Positions 42,187 to 51,043 of a stretch of DNA of 56,477 nucleotides are shown here, one piece after another. The notes beneath the pieces were generated by a model, which was given only the letters and a program-made list of their open reading frames with translations, was not told the origin of the DNA and did not search any database. How positions within the stretch are numbered: position 1 is the first letter of the stretch; each line of letters starts with the position of its first letter. Source of the stretch: Rhodospirillales bacterium 24-66-33 (lineage in GTDB: Bacteria; Pseudomonadota; Alphaproteobacteria; Reyranellales; Reyranellaceae); the NCBI GenBank assembly GCA_002281855.1, contig NCHQ01000034.1:1-56477 (forward strand), given 5' to 3'. The position numbers were made by a program, and so were the translations under genes.

Positions 42187-44484
42187 ATGACCCACCAGCG
42201 TACCCTGACCGCCGCCCACTGGGGCGTCTACGAAGTCGAATACGACGACAAGGGCCAGGCGACGAAGCTTCATCCCTTCTCCCAGGATCCAGATCCCTCG
42301 CCGATCGGCCTGCACATGCTGTCCGACGAGGTCGCGCGGATGCGCGTCCGCCGGCCGTCGTTCCGCAAGAGCTGGCTGGAGAAGGGCCCGGGCGCCGCCA
42401 CCGACAAGCGCGGCCAGGAACCCTTCGTCGAAGTGCCGTGGGACGAGGCGCTCGACCTGGTCGCCGGCGAACTGAAGCGCGTGAAGGACGCGCATTCGAA
42501 CCGCGCGATCTTCGGCGGCTCCTACGGCTGGTCGAGCGCGGGGCGCTTCCACCACGCGCAGAGCCAGGTTCACCGCTTCCTCAATGCGCTCGGCGGCTAT
42601 GTGCGCCACCAGGACTCCTACAGCCTCGGCGCGGCACGCGTGCTGATGCCGCACATCGTGGCCAGCATGGAAGACCTGATGGCGATGCACACCACGTGGG
42701 AGACGCTGGCCGAACACTGCAAGCTCTTCGTCACCTTCGGCGGCGCGCCCCACAAGAACGCGCAGATCAGCGCCGGCGGGGCGATGGTCCATCGCCTTAA
42801 GGACGGCCTGTACGGCATGCGCGCCAAGGGCGTGCGATTCATCAACATCACGCCGACCGCCGAGGATCTCGACACCGGCGGCGATATCGAATGGCTGGCG
42901 ATCCGGCCGAACACCGACGCCGCGATGATCCTGGCGCTCTGCCATGTGCTCCATACCGAGAATCTCTACGACCGCGAGTTCCTCGACCGTTGCGCCGTGG
43001 GCTTCGACGAGTTCGCGCCGTCGCTGGCCGACAAGACCCCGGAATGGGCCGAGGGGATCACGGGCATCTCCGCCCATCGCATTCGCGCGCTCGCGCGCGA
43101 GATGGCGGCGACGCGCACCACGGTGAACATCAACTGGTCGCTGCAGCGCTCGCATCACGGCGAGCAACCCTTCTGGGCATTGGTGACGCTCGCCTGCATG
43201 CTGGGCCAGATCGGCCTGCCGGGCGGCGGCTTCGGCGCGAGCTACGGGCCCACCAACGGCATGGGCAGCACCGCGCCGCTGCTTTCGGGCCCGACCCTGT
43301 CGCAAGGCACCAACAAGGTCTCCGACTTCATCCCGGTCGCGCGCTTCACCGACATGCTGCTCAATCCGGGCGGCAAGGTTCCGTACAACGGCCGCGACAT
43401 CACCTACCCCAATATCAAGCTGATCTACTGGGCGGGCGGCAACCCGTTCCATCATCACCAGGATCTCAACCGGCTGCGGGTCGCGTGGCAGAAGCCCGAG
43501 ACCATCATCTTCAACGAGCAGTTCTGGACGCCGGCCGCGAAAATGGCCGACATCGTCCTGCCCGCGACCACCGGCCTCGAGCGCAACGATATCGGCTATG
43601 CGCGCCGCGAGCCCTTCCTGATCGCGATGAAGAAGGCGCGCGAGCCGATCGGCGAGGCGCGCGACGACTACTGGATCTTCTCGGAGATCACCCGCCGTCT
43701 CGACGCCGACGACGTCTACACCGAAGGCCGCGACGAGATGCAGTGGCTGGCCCACATGTATGAGGAAGGGCGTCAGAAGTCGGCCAGGATGGGCGTGCCT
43801 CTCCCCTCCTTCGAGGAATTCTGGGACGCCGGCATCGTCAAGGTGCCGGGCGAGAACACCGACCCGGTGATGCTTGCCAAGTTCCGTGACGATCCGGCGG
43901 CGAATCCGCTCAAGACTCCCTCGGGCAAGATCGAGATCTTCTCCGAGAAGATCGCCTCGTTCGGCTACGACGACTGCCCCGGCCACGCGACCTGGATGGA
44001 GCCGATCGAATGGCTGGGTTCCAGCAAGGCCGAGCGCTATCCGCTGCACATGCTGTCGGACCAGCCGGCGGACAAGCTGCACAGCCAGCTCGACCACAGC
44101 CCGCATGCCAAGGCGACCAAGGTCAAGGGGCGCCAACCGGTCACCCTGCATCCGGAAGATGCTGCCGCGCGCGGCATCGCCGAAGGCGACCTGCTGCGAG
44201 TCTTCAACGACCGCGGCGCGTGCCTCGCATCGGCCCGACTGACCGACCGCATCCGCCGCGGCGTGGTGCGGCTTTCGACTGGCGCCTGGTTCGACCCGGA
44301 GGATTCCGGCTCGAACACGCCGCTGGAGAAACACGGCAATCCCAACGCGCTGACGCTCGACATCGGCTCGTCGAAGCTCAGTCAGGGCTGCATCGCCCAG
44401 ACCTGCCTGGTCGAGATCGAGCGTTTCGACGGTCCCGCCCCCGCCGTGACGGCGCACCAGTTGCCCACCTTCACCGGCCGCTAA
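42187..44484 (+). CDS. Molybdopterin-dependent oxidoreductase, BisC/TorA-like
   Basis: A 765-residue enzyme of the DMSO reductase family. There is no N-terminal iron-sulfur cysteine motif and no twin-arginine signal, which fits cytoplasmic biotin-sulfoxide reductase (BisC)-type proteins rather than periplasmic TorA. The Mo ligand is probably the serine in GGSYGWSSAGRFHHAQ at about 113. The molybdopterin domain includes YWAGGNPFHHHQDLNRL, and the C-terminal dinucleotide-binding domain LHPEDAAARGIAEGDLLRVF (two halves) and STGAWFDPE. The substrate could be a sulfoxide or N-oxide. It is close behind a threonine-aldolase-like gene. Confidence 0.92.
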   Translation: MTHQRTLTAAHWGVYEVEYDDKGQATKLHPFSQDPDPSPIGLHMLSDEVARMRVRRPSFRKSWLEKGPGAATDKRGQEPFVEVPWDEALDLVAGELKRVKDAHSNRAIFGGSYGWSSAGRFHHAQSQVHRFLNALGGYVRHQDSYSLGAARVLMPHIVASMEDLMAMHTTWETLAEHCKLFVTFGGAPHKNAQISAGGAMVHRLKDGLYGMRAKGVRFINITPTAEDLDTGGDIEWLAIRPNTDAAMILALCHVLHTENLYDREFLDRCAVGFDEFAPSLADKTPEWAEGITGISAHRIRALAREMAATRTTVNINWSLQRSHHGEQPFWALVTLACMLGQIGLPGGGFGASYGPTNGMGSTAPLLSGPTLSQGTNKVSDFIPVARFTDMLLNPGGKVPYNGRDITYPNIKLIYWAGGNPFHHHQDLNRLRVAWQKPETIIFNEQFWTPAAKMADIVLPATTGLERNDIGYARREPFLIAMKKAREPIGEARDDYWIFSEITRRLDADDVYTEGRDEMQWLAHMYEEGRQKSARMGVPLPSFEEFWDAGIVKVPGENTDPVMLAKFRDDPAANPLKTPSGKIEIFSEKIASFGYDDCPGHATWMEPIEWLGSSKAERYPLHMLSDQPADKLHSQLDHSPHAKATKVKGRQPVTLHPEDAAARGIAEGDLLRVFNDRGACLASARLTDRIRRGVVRLSTGAWFDPEDSGSNTPLEKHGNPNALTLDIGSSKLSQGCIAQTCLVEIERFDGPAPAVTAHQLPTFTGR

Positions 44485-44511
44485 ATCGCGCCTCCTGCCC
44501 TCGCTTCGCCA

Positions 44512-44554
44512 TTGACAATGCAGGCACTTTATCTGCAAATGCGAGTGACTTGCA
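44512..44554 (+). promoter_or_regulatory. Promoter and iron-regulator box of hemP
   Basis: TTGACA at 44512-44517 is a good -35 element. Downstream, TGCAA-ATGCGAGTGAC-TTGCA (44534-44554) is an inverted repeat of the Fur/Irr-like iron-box type, overlapping the expected -10 region. It lies 20 bp before the hemP start, consistent with iron repression. Confidence 0.6.
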
Positions 44555-44574
44555 GTTAACCAAGCGAGGCGAAG

Positions 44575-44757
44575 ATGGATCAGATGATGCAGTTGCATTC
44601 CGCGGGTGACTCTTCTCGTGCGAAGCCCGAACGCGACGCCGCGAGCATCGAGAGCAGCCAGCTCATGGCCGGCCGCCGCGAACTGCTCATCCGTCACGGC
44701 GCCAGCACCTACCGGCTGCGCGTGACGGCGTCCGAAAAACTGATCCTCACGAAGTAG
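44575..44757 (+). CDS. hemP: Hemin uptake protein HemP
   Basis: A 60-residue protein of the HemP family: the conserved C-terminal half reads SSQLMAGRRELLIRHG then YRLRVTASEKLILTK, with the family's SxxLF(x)GxxxxxIxHxGxxYxLRxTxxGKLILTK pattern. HemP is linked to haem uptake and in some Burkholderia-type bacteria activates the haem receptor gene. Here no TonB receptor or haem transporter gene follows, so it is a lone copy. An iron-box-like palindrome lies directly upstream. Confidence 0.85.
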   Translation: MDQMMQLHSAGDSSRAKPERDAASIESSQLMAGRRELLIRHGASTYRLRVTASEKLILTK

Positions 44758-44813
44758 CCGCCGCAGCATCGCGAAGCGGCTGCGGATTCGGGCCTACCTT
44801 CGACATCGAAAGG

Positions 44814-44836
44814 CCGTCCAGATTTTGTTGGACGGG
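44814..44836 (+). terminator. Hairpin downstream of hemP
   Basis: CCGTCCA (about 44814) and TTGGACGG enclose GATTTTG, a 7-bp stem with a 7-nt loop, 57 bp after the hemP stop. A T-rich tail is missing, so termination is only possible, not shown. An additional CCGCAGC/GCTGCGG inverted pair lies at 44761-44786. Confidence 0.4.
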
Positions 44837-44951
44837 CTGCCGGCAAGACAGGACAGTCCCATCAGAAGGGGCTGGCTGAAGCCGGAAAACATGAATCTCG
44901 ATACCGTCGCAGGCGTGAAGCGGTCCGTCGCCCGCCGAGTAGCCCACCGGC

Positions 44952-45917
44952 ATGGCTCCAACGGAGACAATGGTCCCGCGTAGCGTCAGCATCGTGACGC
45001 AGACCTGCGTGCGGCCCGAGCGCAACGAGGACTACGCGCGTTGGCAGGGCGAGACGAGCGCTTACATCCAGCCTTTCCCGGGCTTCATCGAACAGAGGCT
45101 GCTGCCGCCCAACCCGCCGCTGCAGGTCGACTGGGTGATCCTGCAGCGTTTCGCCAGCCTGGCCGACGCGCAGCGCTGGCTGGGATCCGCCGAACGCCAG
45201 CGGCGCATCGACGGCGCCGCGCCCATGCTGATCGGCCGCGATGACGTCCATATCGTCCAGGACGAGGCCAGCGGCCTCAAGCCCGCGCCCGTTTCGGCCA
45301 TCATCTCCACCCGCGTGAAGCCCGGCAGGGAAGCGGAATACCGGGCCTGGGAACGCAAGATCGCCGCCGCCCAGTCCAGGGCGCCCGGCCTCCAGGGATA
45401 TCGGTTCGAGCCGCCGATGCCCGGTGTGCAGGAAGATTACGTCGCCGTCCTGCGCTTCGATACGCAAGCCAATCTGCAGGCTTGGCTCGACTCTCCGGTG
45501 CGACAGGCCCTGGTCGAGGAAGCCGCGTCCCTCACCCATGAATTCCATTCCCGCATCGCAGGCTCCGGCTTCGAGCAATGGTTCGGGAACAGTACGCCCG
45601 GCGACGCGCCCCTGCCGGCGTGGAAAATGAACATGCTCGTCCTGCTGATGCTCTATCCGATCGTCATGCTGTTCGGGATATTCGTCGGCACGCCCTATCT
45701 CGACCGGGCGCTTCATCTGCCCTTTGCCGTCGCCCTGTTCCTGGGCAATGTCGTGAGCGTCGTGCTGACAGGCTTCCTCGTCCCGCGGGTCGCCGGCCAT
45801 TTCGGCTGGTGGCTGCGACCCGCCCCCGGGCGCACGCTGCGGATCAATCTGTCGGGCGCCGCCATTCTCGGGACGATCTACGCTGCCATGGTGCTCCTCT
45901 TCTTGCGCCTGTTCTGA
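44952..45917 (+). CDS. Two-domain ABM (antibiotic biosynthesis monooxygenase) membrane protein
   Basis: A 321-residue protein with two tandem ferredoxin-like ABM domains: about 12-100 (VSIVTQTCVRPERNEDYARW) and 110-200 (VSAIISTRVKPGREAEYRAW), each with the WVILQRF/VAVLRFDT strand. It ends with three membrane helices (about 225-320: MLVLLMLYPIVMLFGIFVG onward). COG3224-type proteins have this design; the enzymatic role is unknown. The start may be 44952, or 44970, where CGGAG is close. PhyH-type and DUF3828 genes follow on the same strand. Confidence 0.85.
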   Translation: MAPTETMVPRSVSIVTQTCVRPERNEDYARWQGETSAYIQPFPGFIEQRLLPPNPPLQVDWVILQRFASLADAQRWLGSAERQRRIDGAAPMLIGRDDVHIVQDEASGLKPAPVSAIISTRVKPGREAEYRAWERKIAAAQSRAPGLQGYRFEPPMPGVQEDYVAVLRFDTQANLQAWLDSPVRQALVEEAASLTHEFHSRIAGSGFEQWFGNSTPGDAPLPAWKMNMLVLLMLYPIVMLFGIFVGTPYLDRALHLPFAVALFLGNVVSVVLTGFLVPRVAGHFGWWLRPAPGRTLRINLSGAAILGTIYAAMVLLFLRLF

Positions 45918-45958
45918 AGGCCCGCCAGACTCAGCCGTTCCAGCACGGTGGAGGTCTC

Positions 45959-46792
45959 ATGGCCGGACGTCTCACTGCCGACGAGGTATCGCGCTATCGC
46001 CGCGACGGTTTCCACTTCCCGATCCGCGTTCTGTCGCCCACAGAGGCACGCGCCTGTCGTGACCGGCTGGAAGATTATGAGCGCGCGACGGGCGGCCCCA
46101 TCGCCGGCAACATGCGCCACAAGGTGCACCTGCTCTTCACCTGGGCCAACGCGCTGGCGCGTCATCCCGCCATCCTCGACGCGGTGGAGGACGTCATCGG
46201 GCCGGACATCCTGTGCTGGAGCAGCACCTTCTTCATCAAGGAGGCACGCTCGCCCTCCTTCGTCTCATGGCATCAGGACGCGACCTACTGGGGCCTCAGC
46301 ACCGACGAGGTGATCACCGCCTGGGTGGCTCTCGCCGACGCCCCCGTCGAAAGCGGCGCGATGCGGTTCTGGCCGGGCAGCCATCTCGGGAACCAGCTCG
46401 AGCATCGCGACACGTTCGACGAGAACAACCTGCTTAGTCGCGGCCAGGAAATTGCCGTCGACGTGCCGGACGGTGCTGGGGTCGACGTCGCGCTGAAGGC
46501 CGGTGAAATGTCGCTGCACAATGTGCTGCTGGCCCATGCGTCGGGGCCGAACACCACCGGCGACCGCCGCATCGGGCTGGCCCTGCGCTACATCCCGCCC
46601 CATGTCCGCCAGCTCAAAGTCCGCGATTCGGCGACCCTGGTCCGCGGACGCGATCCGTATGGAAACTTCGATCCCGAGCCCGCGCCGAAGGCCGACCTCG
46701 ATGCGGCCGCGCTGGCCACCCATCGCGACGCCGTCGAGCGGTCGGCGAAGGCACTCTATGCCGGCACCGACCGCACGACCTTTCGCGCCTAG
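45959..46792 (+). CDS. Phytanoyl-CoA dioxygenase (PhyH) family protein
   Basis: A 277-residue Fe(II)/2-oxoglutarate dioxygenase. The iron-binding HxD is WHQDATYW at about 102-109, the distal histidine is in SLHNVLLAHAS, and the 2-oxoglutarate arginine in RRIGLALRYIPP. The conserved AWVALADAPVESGAM strand and PGSHLGN motif are typical. Bacterial members hydroxylate diverse small molecules, so the substrate is open. GGTGGAGG precedes the ATG. Confidence 0.92.
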   Translation: MAGRLTADEVSRYRRDGFHFPIRVLSPTEARACRDRLEDYERATGGPIAGNMRHKVHLLFTWANALARHPAILDAVEDVIGPDILCWSSTFFIKEARSPSFVSWHQDATYWGLSTDEVITAWVALADAPVESGAMRFWPGSHLGNQLEHRDTFDENNLLSRGQEIAVDVPDGAGVDVALKAGEMSLHNVLLAHASGPNTTGDRRIGLALRYIPPHVRQLKVRDSATLVRGRDPYGNFDPEPAPKADLDAAALATHRDAVERSAKALYAGTDRTTFRA

Positions 46793-46809
46793 GCAAGCAG
46801 GAGCAAGAC

Positions 46810-47277
46810 GTGAATCGCGAGACACTGGGCCGCCGCCTCATCGTGGCCGGGCTCGTGACCGCATTGGCTGGGACCGATGCTTCGGCGCAGGCCGCCACAG
46901 CGCAGGCCTTCGTCGAGAATCTCTACCGCCCGTATCTCGCCAAGGGTTTCCAGGGGCAGCCCTATGGCGATACCGCCCGCTTCTTCGTTCCGTCCCTCGC
47001 CCAGGCCATGGACCGCGACAAGCGCGAGGCCAAACGACGGAACGAGGTGCCGACCCTGAATGGAGATCCCTTCGTCGACGCCCAGGATTGGGAGATCTCG
47101 AAGCTCTCGATCGACGTGACAACCAGCGGCGATGCAGCGACCGCCCGGGTGTCGTTCCAGAACTTCGGCGAAATCAAACGCCTCCTGCTGGAGCTTGCAA
47201 GGACACCCGCGGGCTGGCGCATCGCCGAGATCAAGGCGCCCAGCGGCTCCCTGAAGGCGCTCTACAAACTCGAGTGA
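46810..47277 (+). CDS. DUF3828-like exported protein
   Basis: A 155-residue protein with a signal peptide (RRLIVAGLVTALAGTDASAQA). The mature domain, VENLYRPYLAKGFQG and PTLNGDPFVDAQDWEI with the C-terminal GWRIAEIKAPSGSLKALY, fits the DUF3828 family of small periplasmic NTF2-like proteins of unknown function. The start is GTG at 46810 with AGGAG at 46799-46803. It lies 17 bp behind the PhyH gene. Confidence 0.75.
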   Translation: MNRETLGRRLIVAGLVTALAGTDASAQAATAQAFVENLYRPYLAKGFQGQPYGDTARFFVPSLAQAMDRDKREAKRRNEVPTLNGDPFVDAQDWEISKLSIDVTTSGDAATARVSFQNFGEIKRLLLELARTPAGWRIAEIKAPSGSLKALYKLE

Positions 47278-48081
47278 TCAGTGCCGCCAGGTCGAATCGA
47301 CCTTGTCGAGCTTGCGCACCAAGGCGGCGAATTCGAGATCGCCGATGCCCACAGCGGACTCCATCTCCGAGAACCGGTCCATGTCGGCGCCGGACTTGGC
47401 CGCCAGATTGTCGCCCAGCACATTGAGCGTGCCGGCAGCTGCCGCGTCGAGCTGGATCTGGCAGGCCCGCTCCAGGCGATAGAGCCGCAGGAAGGCCTCG
47501 GGCACCGAGCGACCGGTGGTCAGCAGCCCGTGGTTGCGCAGCATCATCGCCTGGTTGTTGCCGAGGTTCGCCAGCAGGCGCTCGCGCTCGTCGAGGTCGA
47601 GGCTCGGCCCCTCATAGTCGTGATACGAGAGCCTGCCGTGGAAGGCCGTGGCGACCATCGACACCGGCAGCAGCCCGTCCTTCAGCGCACAGACCGCCAT
47701 GCCGGCCCGCGTATGCGTGTGCATCACGACCTTGTGGCGCTCGGCATGGGCCATGTGGACAGCCGAATGGATGACGAATCCCGCGTAGTTCACGGGATGG
47801 GCGCTCGGCTCCACGATCTTCCCGTCGAGGTCGATCTTGACCAGGTTCGAGGCGGTCACCTCGTCGTAGTTCAGCCCGTAGGGGTTGATCAGGAAGTGCG
47901 GCGCCTCCCCCGGCACCCGCGCGGTGAGGTGACCGTAGATCAGCTCGGTCCAGCCGAAATAGTCGACCAGCCGGTAGGCGGCTGCAAGCTGGCGGCGCAA
48001 TACCCATTCGCCGTCGGCCGGCGGCAGCGAATGCACGTCGATGCCGGTGAGCGGCAGTTCGGAAGCGATCGGCATGTCCAT
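47278..48081 (-). CDS. Class II aldolase/adducin family protein
   Basis: A 267-residue protein with the class II aldolase zinc site: HTHTRAGMAV (two histidines) and RNHGLLTTGRS (third), plus TARVPG and FLINPYGLNYDEV in the N-terminal half. Homologues are fuculose-phosphate-type aldolases, adducin-like proteins or decarboxylases, so the substrate is unknown. It is convergent with the DUF3828 gene and divergent from the O-methyltransferase gene. Confidence 0.9.
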   Translation of the reverse strand: MDMPIASELPLTGIDVHSLPPADGEWVLRRQLAAAYRLVDYFGWTELIYGHLTARVPGEAPHFLINPYGLNYDEVTASNLVKIDLDGKIVEPSAHPVNYAGFVIHSAVHMAHAERHKVVMHTHTRAGMAVCALKDGLLPVSMVATAFHGRLSYHDYEGPSLDLDERERLLANLGNNQAMMLRNHGLLTTGRSVPEAFLRLYRLERACQIQLDAAAAGTLNVLGDNLAAKSGADMDRFSEMESAVGIGDLEFAALVRKLDKVDSTWRH

Positions 48082-48156
48082 GGCGGGCCCTCCAGCGGCG
48101 GCGACGAAGCTTAGGCCCCCGCGCTATGATCAGGCAACCAAAGAGGAAACGCCCGA

Positions 48157-49161
48157 ATGCCGAATACCCAGCGCCTCGACACGACACGGTTGCAGAAGAT
48201 CGCCCAGGCCTATTGGGAGAGCGCCGCCCTGATGGCCGCGGTCGAGCTGGAGATCTTCACAGCGATCGCCCATGGACACGACACGATTCCCGCCGTCGCA
48301 AAGGCCGTCGGCATTTCGGAGCGCAACGCCGAGCGCCTGCTGACCGTGCTGGCCGCCATGACCCTGCTGTCGCGCGACGGCGAACGCTTCGCCAACGCGC
48401 CCGACGTCCAGCGCTTCCTGGTGAAGGATGGCGAGCGCTACGCGGGTCTATGGATCCTGTTCACCAAGCCGCGCTGGAAGGCGTTCGGCGAACTCTCCGA
48501 GCGCCTGCGCGACAGCCAGGAGAACCGGCTGGGCGCCTATGTGGATTTCACGGTCGAGGACGCAAGGCGCTATCACGCCGCGACCTACTCGATCGGCATG
48601 GGCGCCGCCCGCCTGTTCAGCCGCAGCGTCGACCTCTCGGGCCGCAAGCGGATGCTCGACCTCGGCGGCGGCTCCGGCGCCTACAGCATCGTGGCGACCG
48701 AGACCTACCCCGGCCTCGAGGCGATCGTGCTCGACCTGCCGCCGGTCACCGTGGTGGCCGACGAGTATATTGCCGCCAACGGCGCCACGGGGCGCGTCCG
48801 CACCCTACCCGGCGACTTCACCGAGACCCCTTTCCCGCAGGGCGTCGACATCGTCGTCATGGCGAGCAACCTGCCGCAGTATGAGCCCGCCCTGATCCGC
48901 CGGGTCGTTGCCAAGGCGTTCGAGGCCCTCGTCCCGGGCGGCGAGATGCACCTGATCGGGGAGACCCTGCACGACGACAGGAACGGCCCCCTCTCGGCCG
49001 CGCTGTGGGGCCTGAACGAGGCCATCCAGAACAGCACAGGCCTCGCCCACACCGAATCGGAGGTGAAGGGGTACCTAACGGGGGCGGGCTTCGCCGAGGT
49101 GGCCGTCCACCCCTTCGTCCCGGGCGTCCTGTCGCGCATCGCCGGCCGCAAGCCTGGCTGA
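48157..49161 (+). CDS. O-methyltransferase with N-terminal dimerisation domain
   Basis: A 334-residue SAM enzyme of the plant-type/acetylserotonin O-methyltransferase family. The N-terminal winged-helix dimerisation domain (LMAAVELEIFTAIAHG, VGISERNAERLLTVL) is followed by the methyltransferase fold with LDLGGGSGAYS, VLDLPPVTVVA, PGDFTETPFPQGVDIVVM and the C-terminal LTGAGFAEVAVHPF. Bacterial relatives act on small aromatic or antibiotic-like acceptors. The substrate is unknown. The gene ends 56 bp before a tRNA-Glu gene. Confidence 0.9.
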   Translation: MPNTQRLDTTRLQKIAQAYWESAALMAAVELEIFTAIAHGHDTIPAVAKAVGISERNAERLLTVLAAMTLLSRDGERFANAPDVQRFLVKDGERYAGLWILFTKPRWKAFGELSERLRDSQENRLGAYVDFTVEDARRYHAATYSIGMGAARLFSRSVDLSGRKRMLDLGGGSGAYSIVATETYPGLEAIVLDLPPVTVVADEYIAANGATGRVRTLPGDFTETPFPQGVDIVVMASNLPQYEPALIRRVVAKAFEALVPGGEMHLIGETLHDDRNGPLSAALWGLNEAIQNSTGLAHTESEVKGYLTGAGFAEVAVHPFVPGVLSRIAGRKPG

Positions 49162-49217
49162 ACAAGCGGGGTTGCGTCCGCGCGGCCATTCGACTATCAG
49201 TCCGCCACTGGCCCTAT

Positions 49218-49293
49218 GCTCCCTTCGTCTAGAGGCCTAGGACGTGGCCCTCTCAAGGCTAAAACACGGGTTCGAATCCCGTAGGGAGCGCCA
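49218..49293 (+). tRNA. tRNA-Glu (anticodon CTC)
   Basis: The cloverleaf is complete: acceptor GCTCCCT (49218-49224) with AGGGAGC (49283-49289), the D-arm GTCTAGAGGCCTAGGAC, anticodon stem TGGCC/GGCTA around loop CTCTCAA (anticodon CTC, reads GAG), T-arm ACGGG-TTCGAAT-CCCGT, discriminator G and an encoded CCA at 49291-49293. It is a likely integration site, since phage-type genes begin immediately after it. Confidence 0.95.
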
Positions 49294-49462
49294 GGCATAA
49301 CCCCCTGATATTGCTGCGTTTTCGCGGCCGACGGCGCGGTGGATTGCCTGTGCATAACTGGCGCGAAACGGCACGAAATAGCACCAGAATGCGCGAGAAG
49401 TGGGGGAACACTGGGGGACATGTTCCTATATCGTTCTCTTCGGTTTTACCGAGGAGTTCCCC
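49294..49462. other. Junction region between tRNA-Glu and phage-type genes
   Basis: The 169 bp after the tRNA have an unusual composition (GGGGGAACACTGGGGGACA, GCGCGAAACGGCACGAAATAGC split) of the kind found next to tRNA-targeted integrase genes. No integrase frame is present. It may hold one attachment end or an integrase remnant. Confidence 0.4.
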
Positions 49463-49744
49463 GTGCTCGACACCCCTTTCCCCGCCGACTTCACCGCTTT
49501 CGATTCATGGCACCCCTCGGGCTGGTCGCCGGTCTATGACCGGGTCACCAGCCGGCGGCACCTGGTCGGCTTCACCCCGCTGCAGTGCGGCCTCGACCGG
49601 CTGGTGATCGGCCAGGAGACCGGCGACGAGCTCGGCTCGTTCGTGATCGTCGGCGAGGCGCGGGTGGCTCTGGCCGGCGCGTTCAACGGCTGGGTCGTCG
49701 TGACCGGCGACTATCGTCAGCTCCCCGGCTTCTGGGCGCTGTAG
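49463..49744 (+). CDS. Hypothetical phage-region protein
   Basis: A 93-residue protein starting at GTG 49463 (GAGGAGTTCCCC upstream) with MLDTPFPADFTAF and ending YRQLPGFWAL. No family is recognised. It is the first gene after tRNA-Glu and is followed after 2 bp by another small gene, as in packed phage early regions. Confidence 0.6.
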   Translation: MLDTPFPADFTAFDSWHPSGWSPVYDRVTSRRHLVGFTPLQCGLDRLVIGQETGDELGSFVIVGEARVALAGAFNGWVVVTGDYRQLPGFWAL

Positions 49745-49746
49745 CC

Positions 49747-50073
49747 ATGGCCCGGCAGAAGCGCGGCTGGAACAGCCACCAGCTCCGCCTAAGAGCCCTG
49801 CCCCACTTCGCCCGCCTCCGGCGCGAGGTGCCCTTCTGTGAGGCCGACAAGGCCGAGTGGCAGGCCGCGGCCGATCGCATCGCCGGGCCGGCAGGCTGGT
49901 ATTCGGTCGCCGGCACACACGCCGACTGGGGCTGCAAGCTGATCCATTTCGCCACGGTGGCCGAGGCCGACGCCATGCAACGGTGGATCACTGAGTCCGG
50001 GATCGAGGCGCGGCCGGGGCCAGGCGCCTATAGCGGCACGCAGCTTTCGGTCGCCGGTGGCGAGATGCCCTGA
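49747..50073 (+). CDS. Hypothetical phage-region protein
   Basis: A 108-residue soluble protein (MARQKRGWNSHQ ... HFATVAEADAMQRWITESG). The central AGPAGWYSVAGTHADWGC stretch suggests a small alpha/beta domain, but no family is recognised. Its stop overlaps the next start (TGATG). Confidence 0.6.
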   Translation: MARQKRGWNSHQLRLRALPHFARLRREVPFCEADKAEWQAAADRIAGPAGWYSVAGTHADWGCKLIHFATVAEADAMQRWITESGIEARPGPGAYSGTQLSVAGGEMP

Positions 50074-50303
50074 TGGTCGGCCCCTGGCGCCACCCGCCGG
50101 GAACCTTGCGCGCCCTGCGGACGATCCTCGGCCACCACTATGTGCTCTGCCACCGGTGCCGACGCTTCGCCGACATGGTCATCCCGCGCGGCATGGAGGA
50201 TCGGAAGTATGAGCCCTCCCCGTTCCGTTGCCGTCACTGCGGGGATCGCGGCGCGCTCGAGACCGCGGTGCCGGTCGGCTACCAGCGCGACACGGCCGAC
50301 TAG
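50073..50303 (+). CDS. Small zinc-ribbon-like protein
   Basis: A 76-residue protein with two CxxC pairs (LCHRCRR at about 25-31 and RCRHCGDRG at about 52-60), suggesting a zinc ribbon. The start overlaps the stop of the gene before it. Its end overlaps the convergent SRAP gene by 4 bp. Typical small phage-type protein of unknown role. Confidence 0.6.
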   Translation: MVGPWRHPPGTLRALRTILGHHYVLCHRCRRFADMVIPRGMEDRKYEPSPFRCRHCGDRGALETAVPVGYQRDTAD

Positions 50304-50971
50304 GCTTCCTTCTTGTCCGCCGGCAACAGCACGATCGCATCGTCCGGCGCGGGCTTCTGCAGCTGCAGCGCCTCCTCGGGCGGCGCCTCGAGCCATTGCT
50401 CGGCCTCGTCCCTGGTGCGGATCAGCACCGGCATTGCCTTTTCGTGGATCGGCTCGACAACCCCGTTCGGCTCGGTCGTTAGGAACGAGAACAGCAGATG
50501 CTTGCCGATGTTCGGCGCCTTCTTCGTCCCGCGATCGCCCTCCCACTCCCGCCAGATCCCCGCGAAGTAGAACAGCTCGCCGCCCGGCCGGGCGAACCAG
50601 CGGAAGACGACCGGCTTGCTGGTGTTCCGGTCGGGCTCGCTGAAGGCCGTCGCCGGCACCAGGCAGCGCTGCCCGGCCTTCAGGTAGGGCTTCCAGTAGC
50701 CGCTGGCCGTGTTGCGCACGTTCGTGACGTTGGCCTTGATCTTGTAGAAGGGCGGCGCCGGGAAGCCCCAGCGCATTGGTGCGATGTCGCGCACGATGCC
50801 GTCGGGCGTCGCCAGGGACCGGATCACGGGGGCCTCGTAGTTCGGATAGACCCGCTGCGGCCCATTGCGGCCGCGCAGCACGTCGAGGTAGCCGGCGCCG
50901 ACCAAGCCGAAATGGTCTTTCAGGGTCTGCATGACTTCGGGCGTCATGTCGTATTCGTAGAGATTGCACAT
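50300..50971 (-). CDS. SOS response-associated peptidase family protein (SRAP/YedK-like)
   Basis: A 223-residue SRAP protein. The invariant Met-Cys-Asn start (MCNLYEYD) leaves Cys2 as catalytic residue that forms a thiazolidine link with abasic sites in single-stranded DNA. Other conserved parts are IAPMRWGFPAPP, NVRNTASGYW (asparagine), RCLVPATAFSEP (glutamate) and IHEKAMPVLI (histidine). It protects abasic sites in ssDNA during replication stress. It lies inside the phage-type region, where SRAP genes are frequent passengers. Confidence 0.93.
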   Translation of the reverse strand: MCNLYEYDMTPEVMQTLKDHFGLVGAGYLDVLRGRNGPQRVYPNYEAPVIRSLATPDGIVRDIAPMRWGFPAPPFYKIKANVTNVRNTASGYWKPYLKAGQRCLVPATAFSEPDRNTSKPVVFRWFARPGGELFYFAGIWREWEGDRGTKKAPNIGKHLLFSFLTTEPNGVVEPIHEKAMPVLIRTRDEAEQWLEAPPEEALQLQKPAPDDAIVLLPADKKEA

Positions 50972-51043
50972 GGGACAATCCTAGCCACCGGGTTTGAACG
51001 TGTCCTCACCACAGCCGCCGCGCCGCGGTACCGTTGCCTAACC

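Noticed and set aside
42112..44769. 885-codon open frame on the minus strand
   Set aside because: It is the antisense shadow of the BisC-like gene and hemP; composition is Arg/Gly/His rich and no domain is recognisable.
49197..49421. Open frame across tRNA-Glu on the minus strand
   Set aside because: It is the familiar spurious translation of a tRNA gene in reverse (GIRTRVLALRGPRP).
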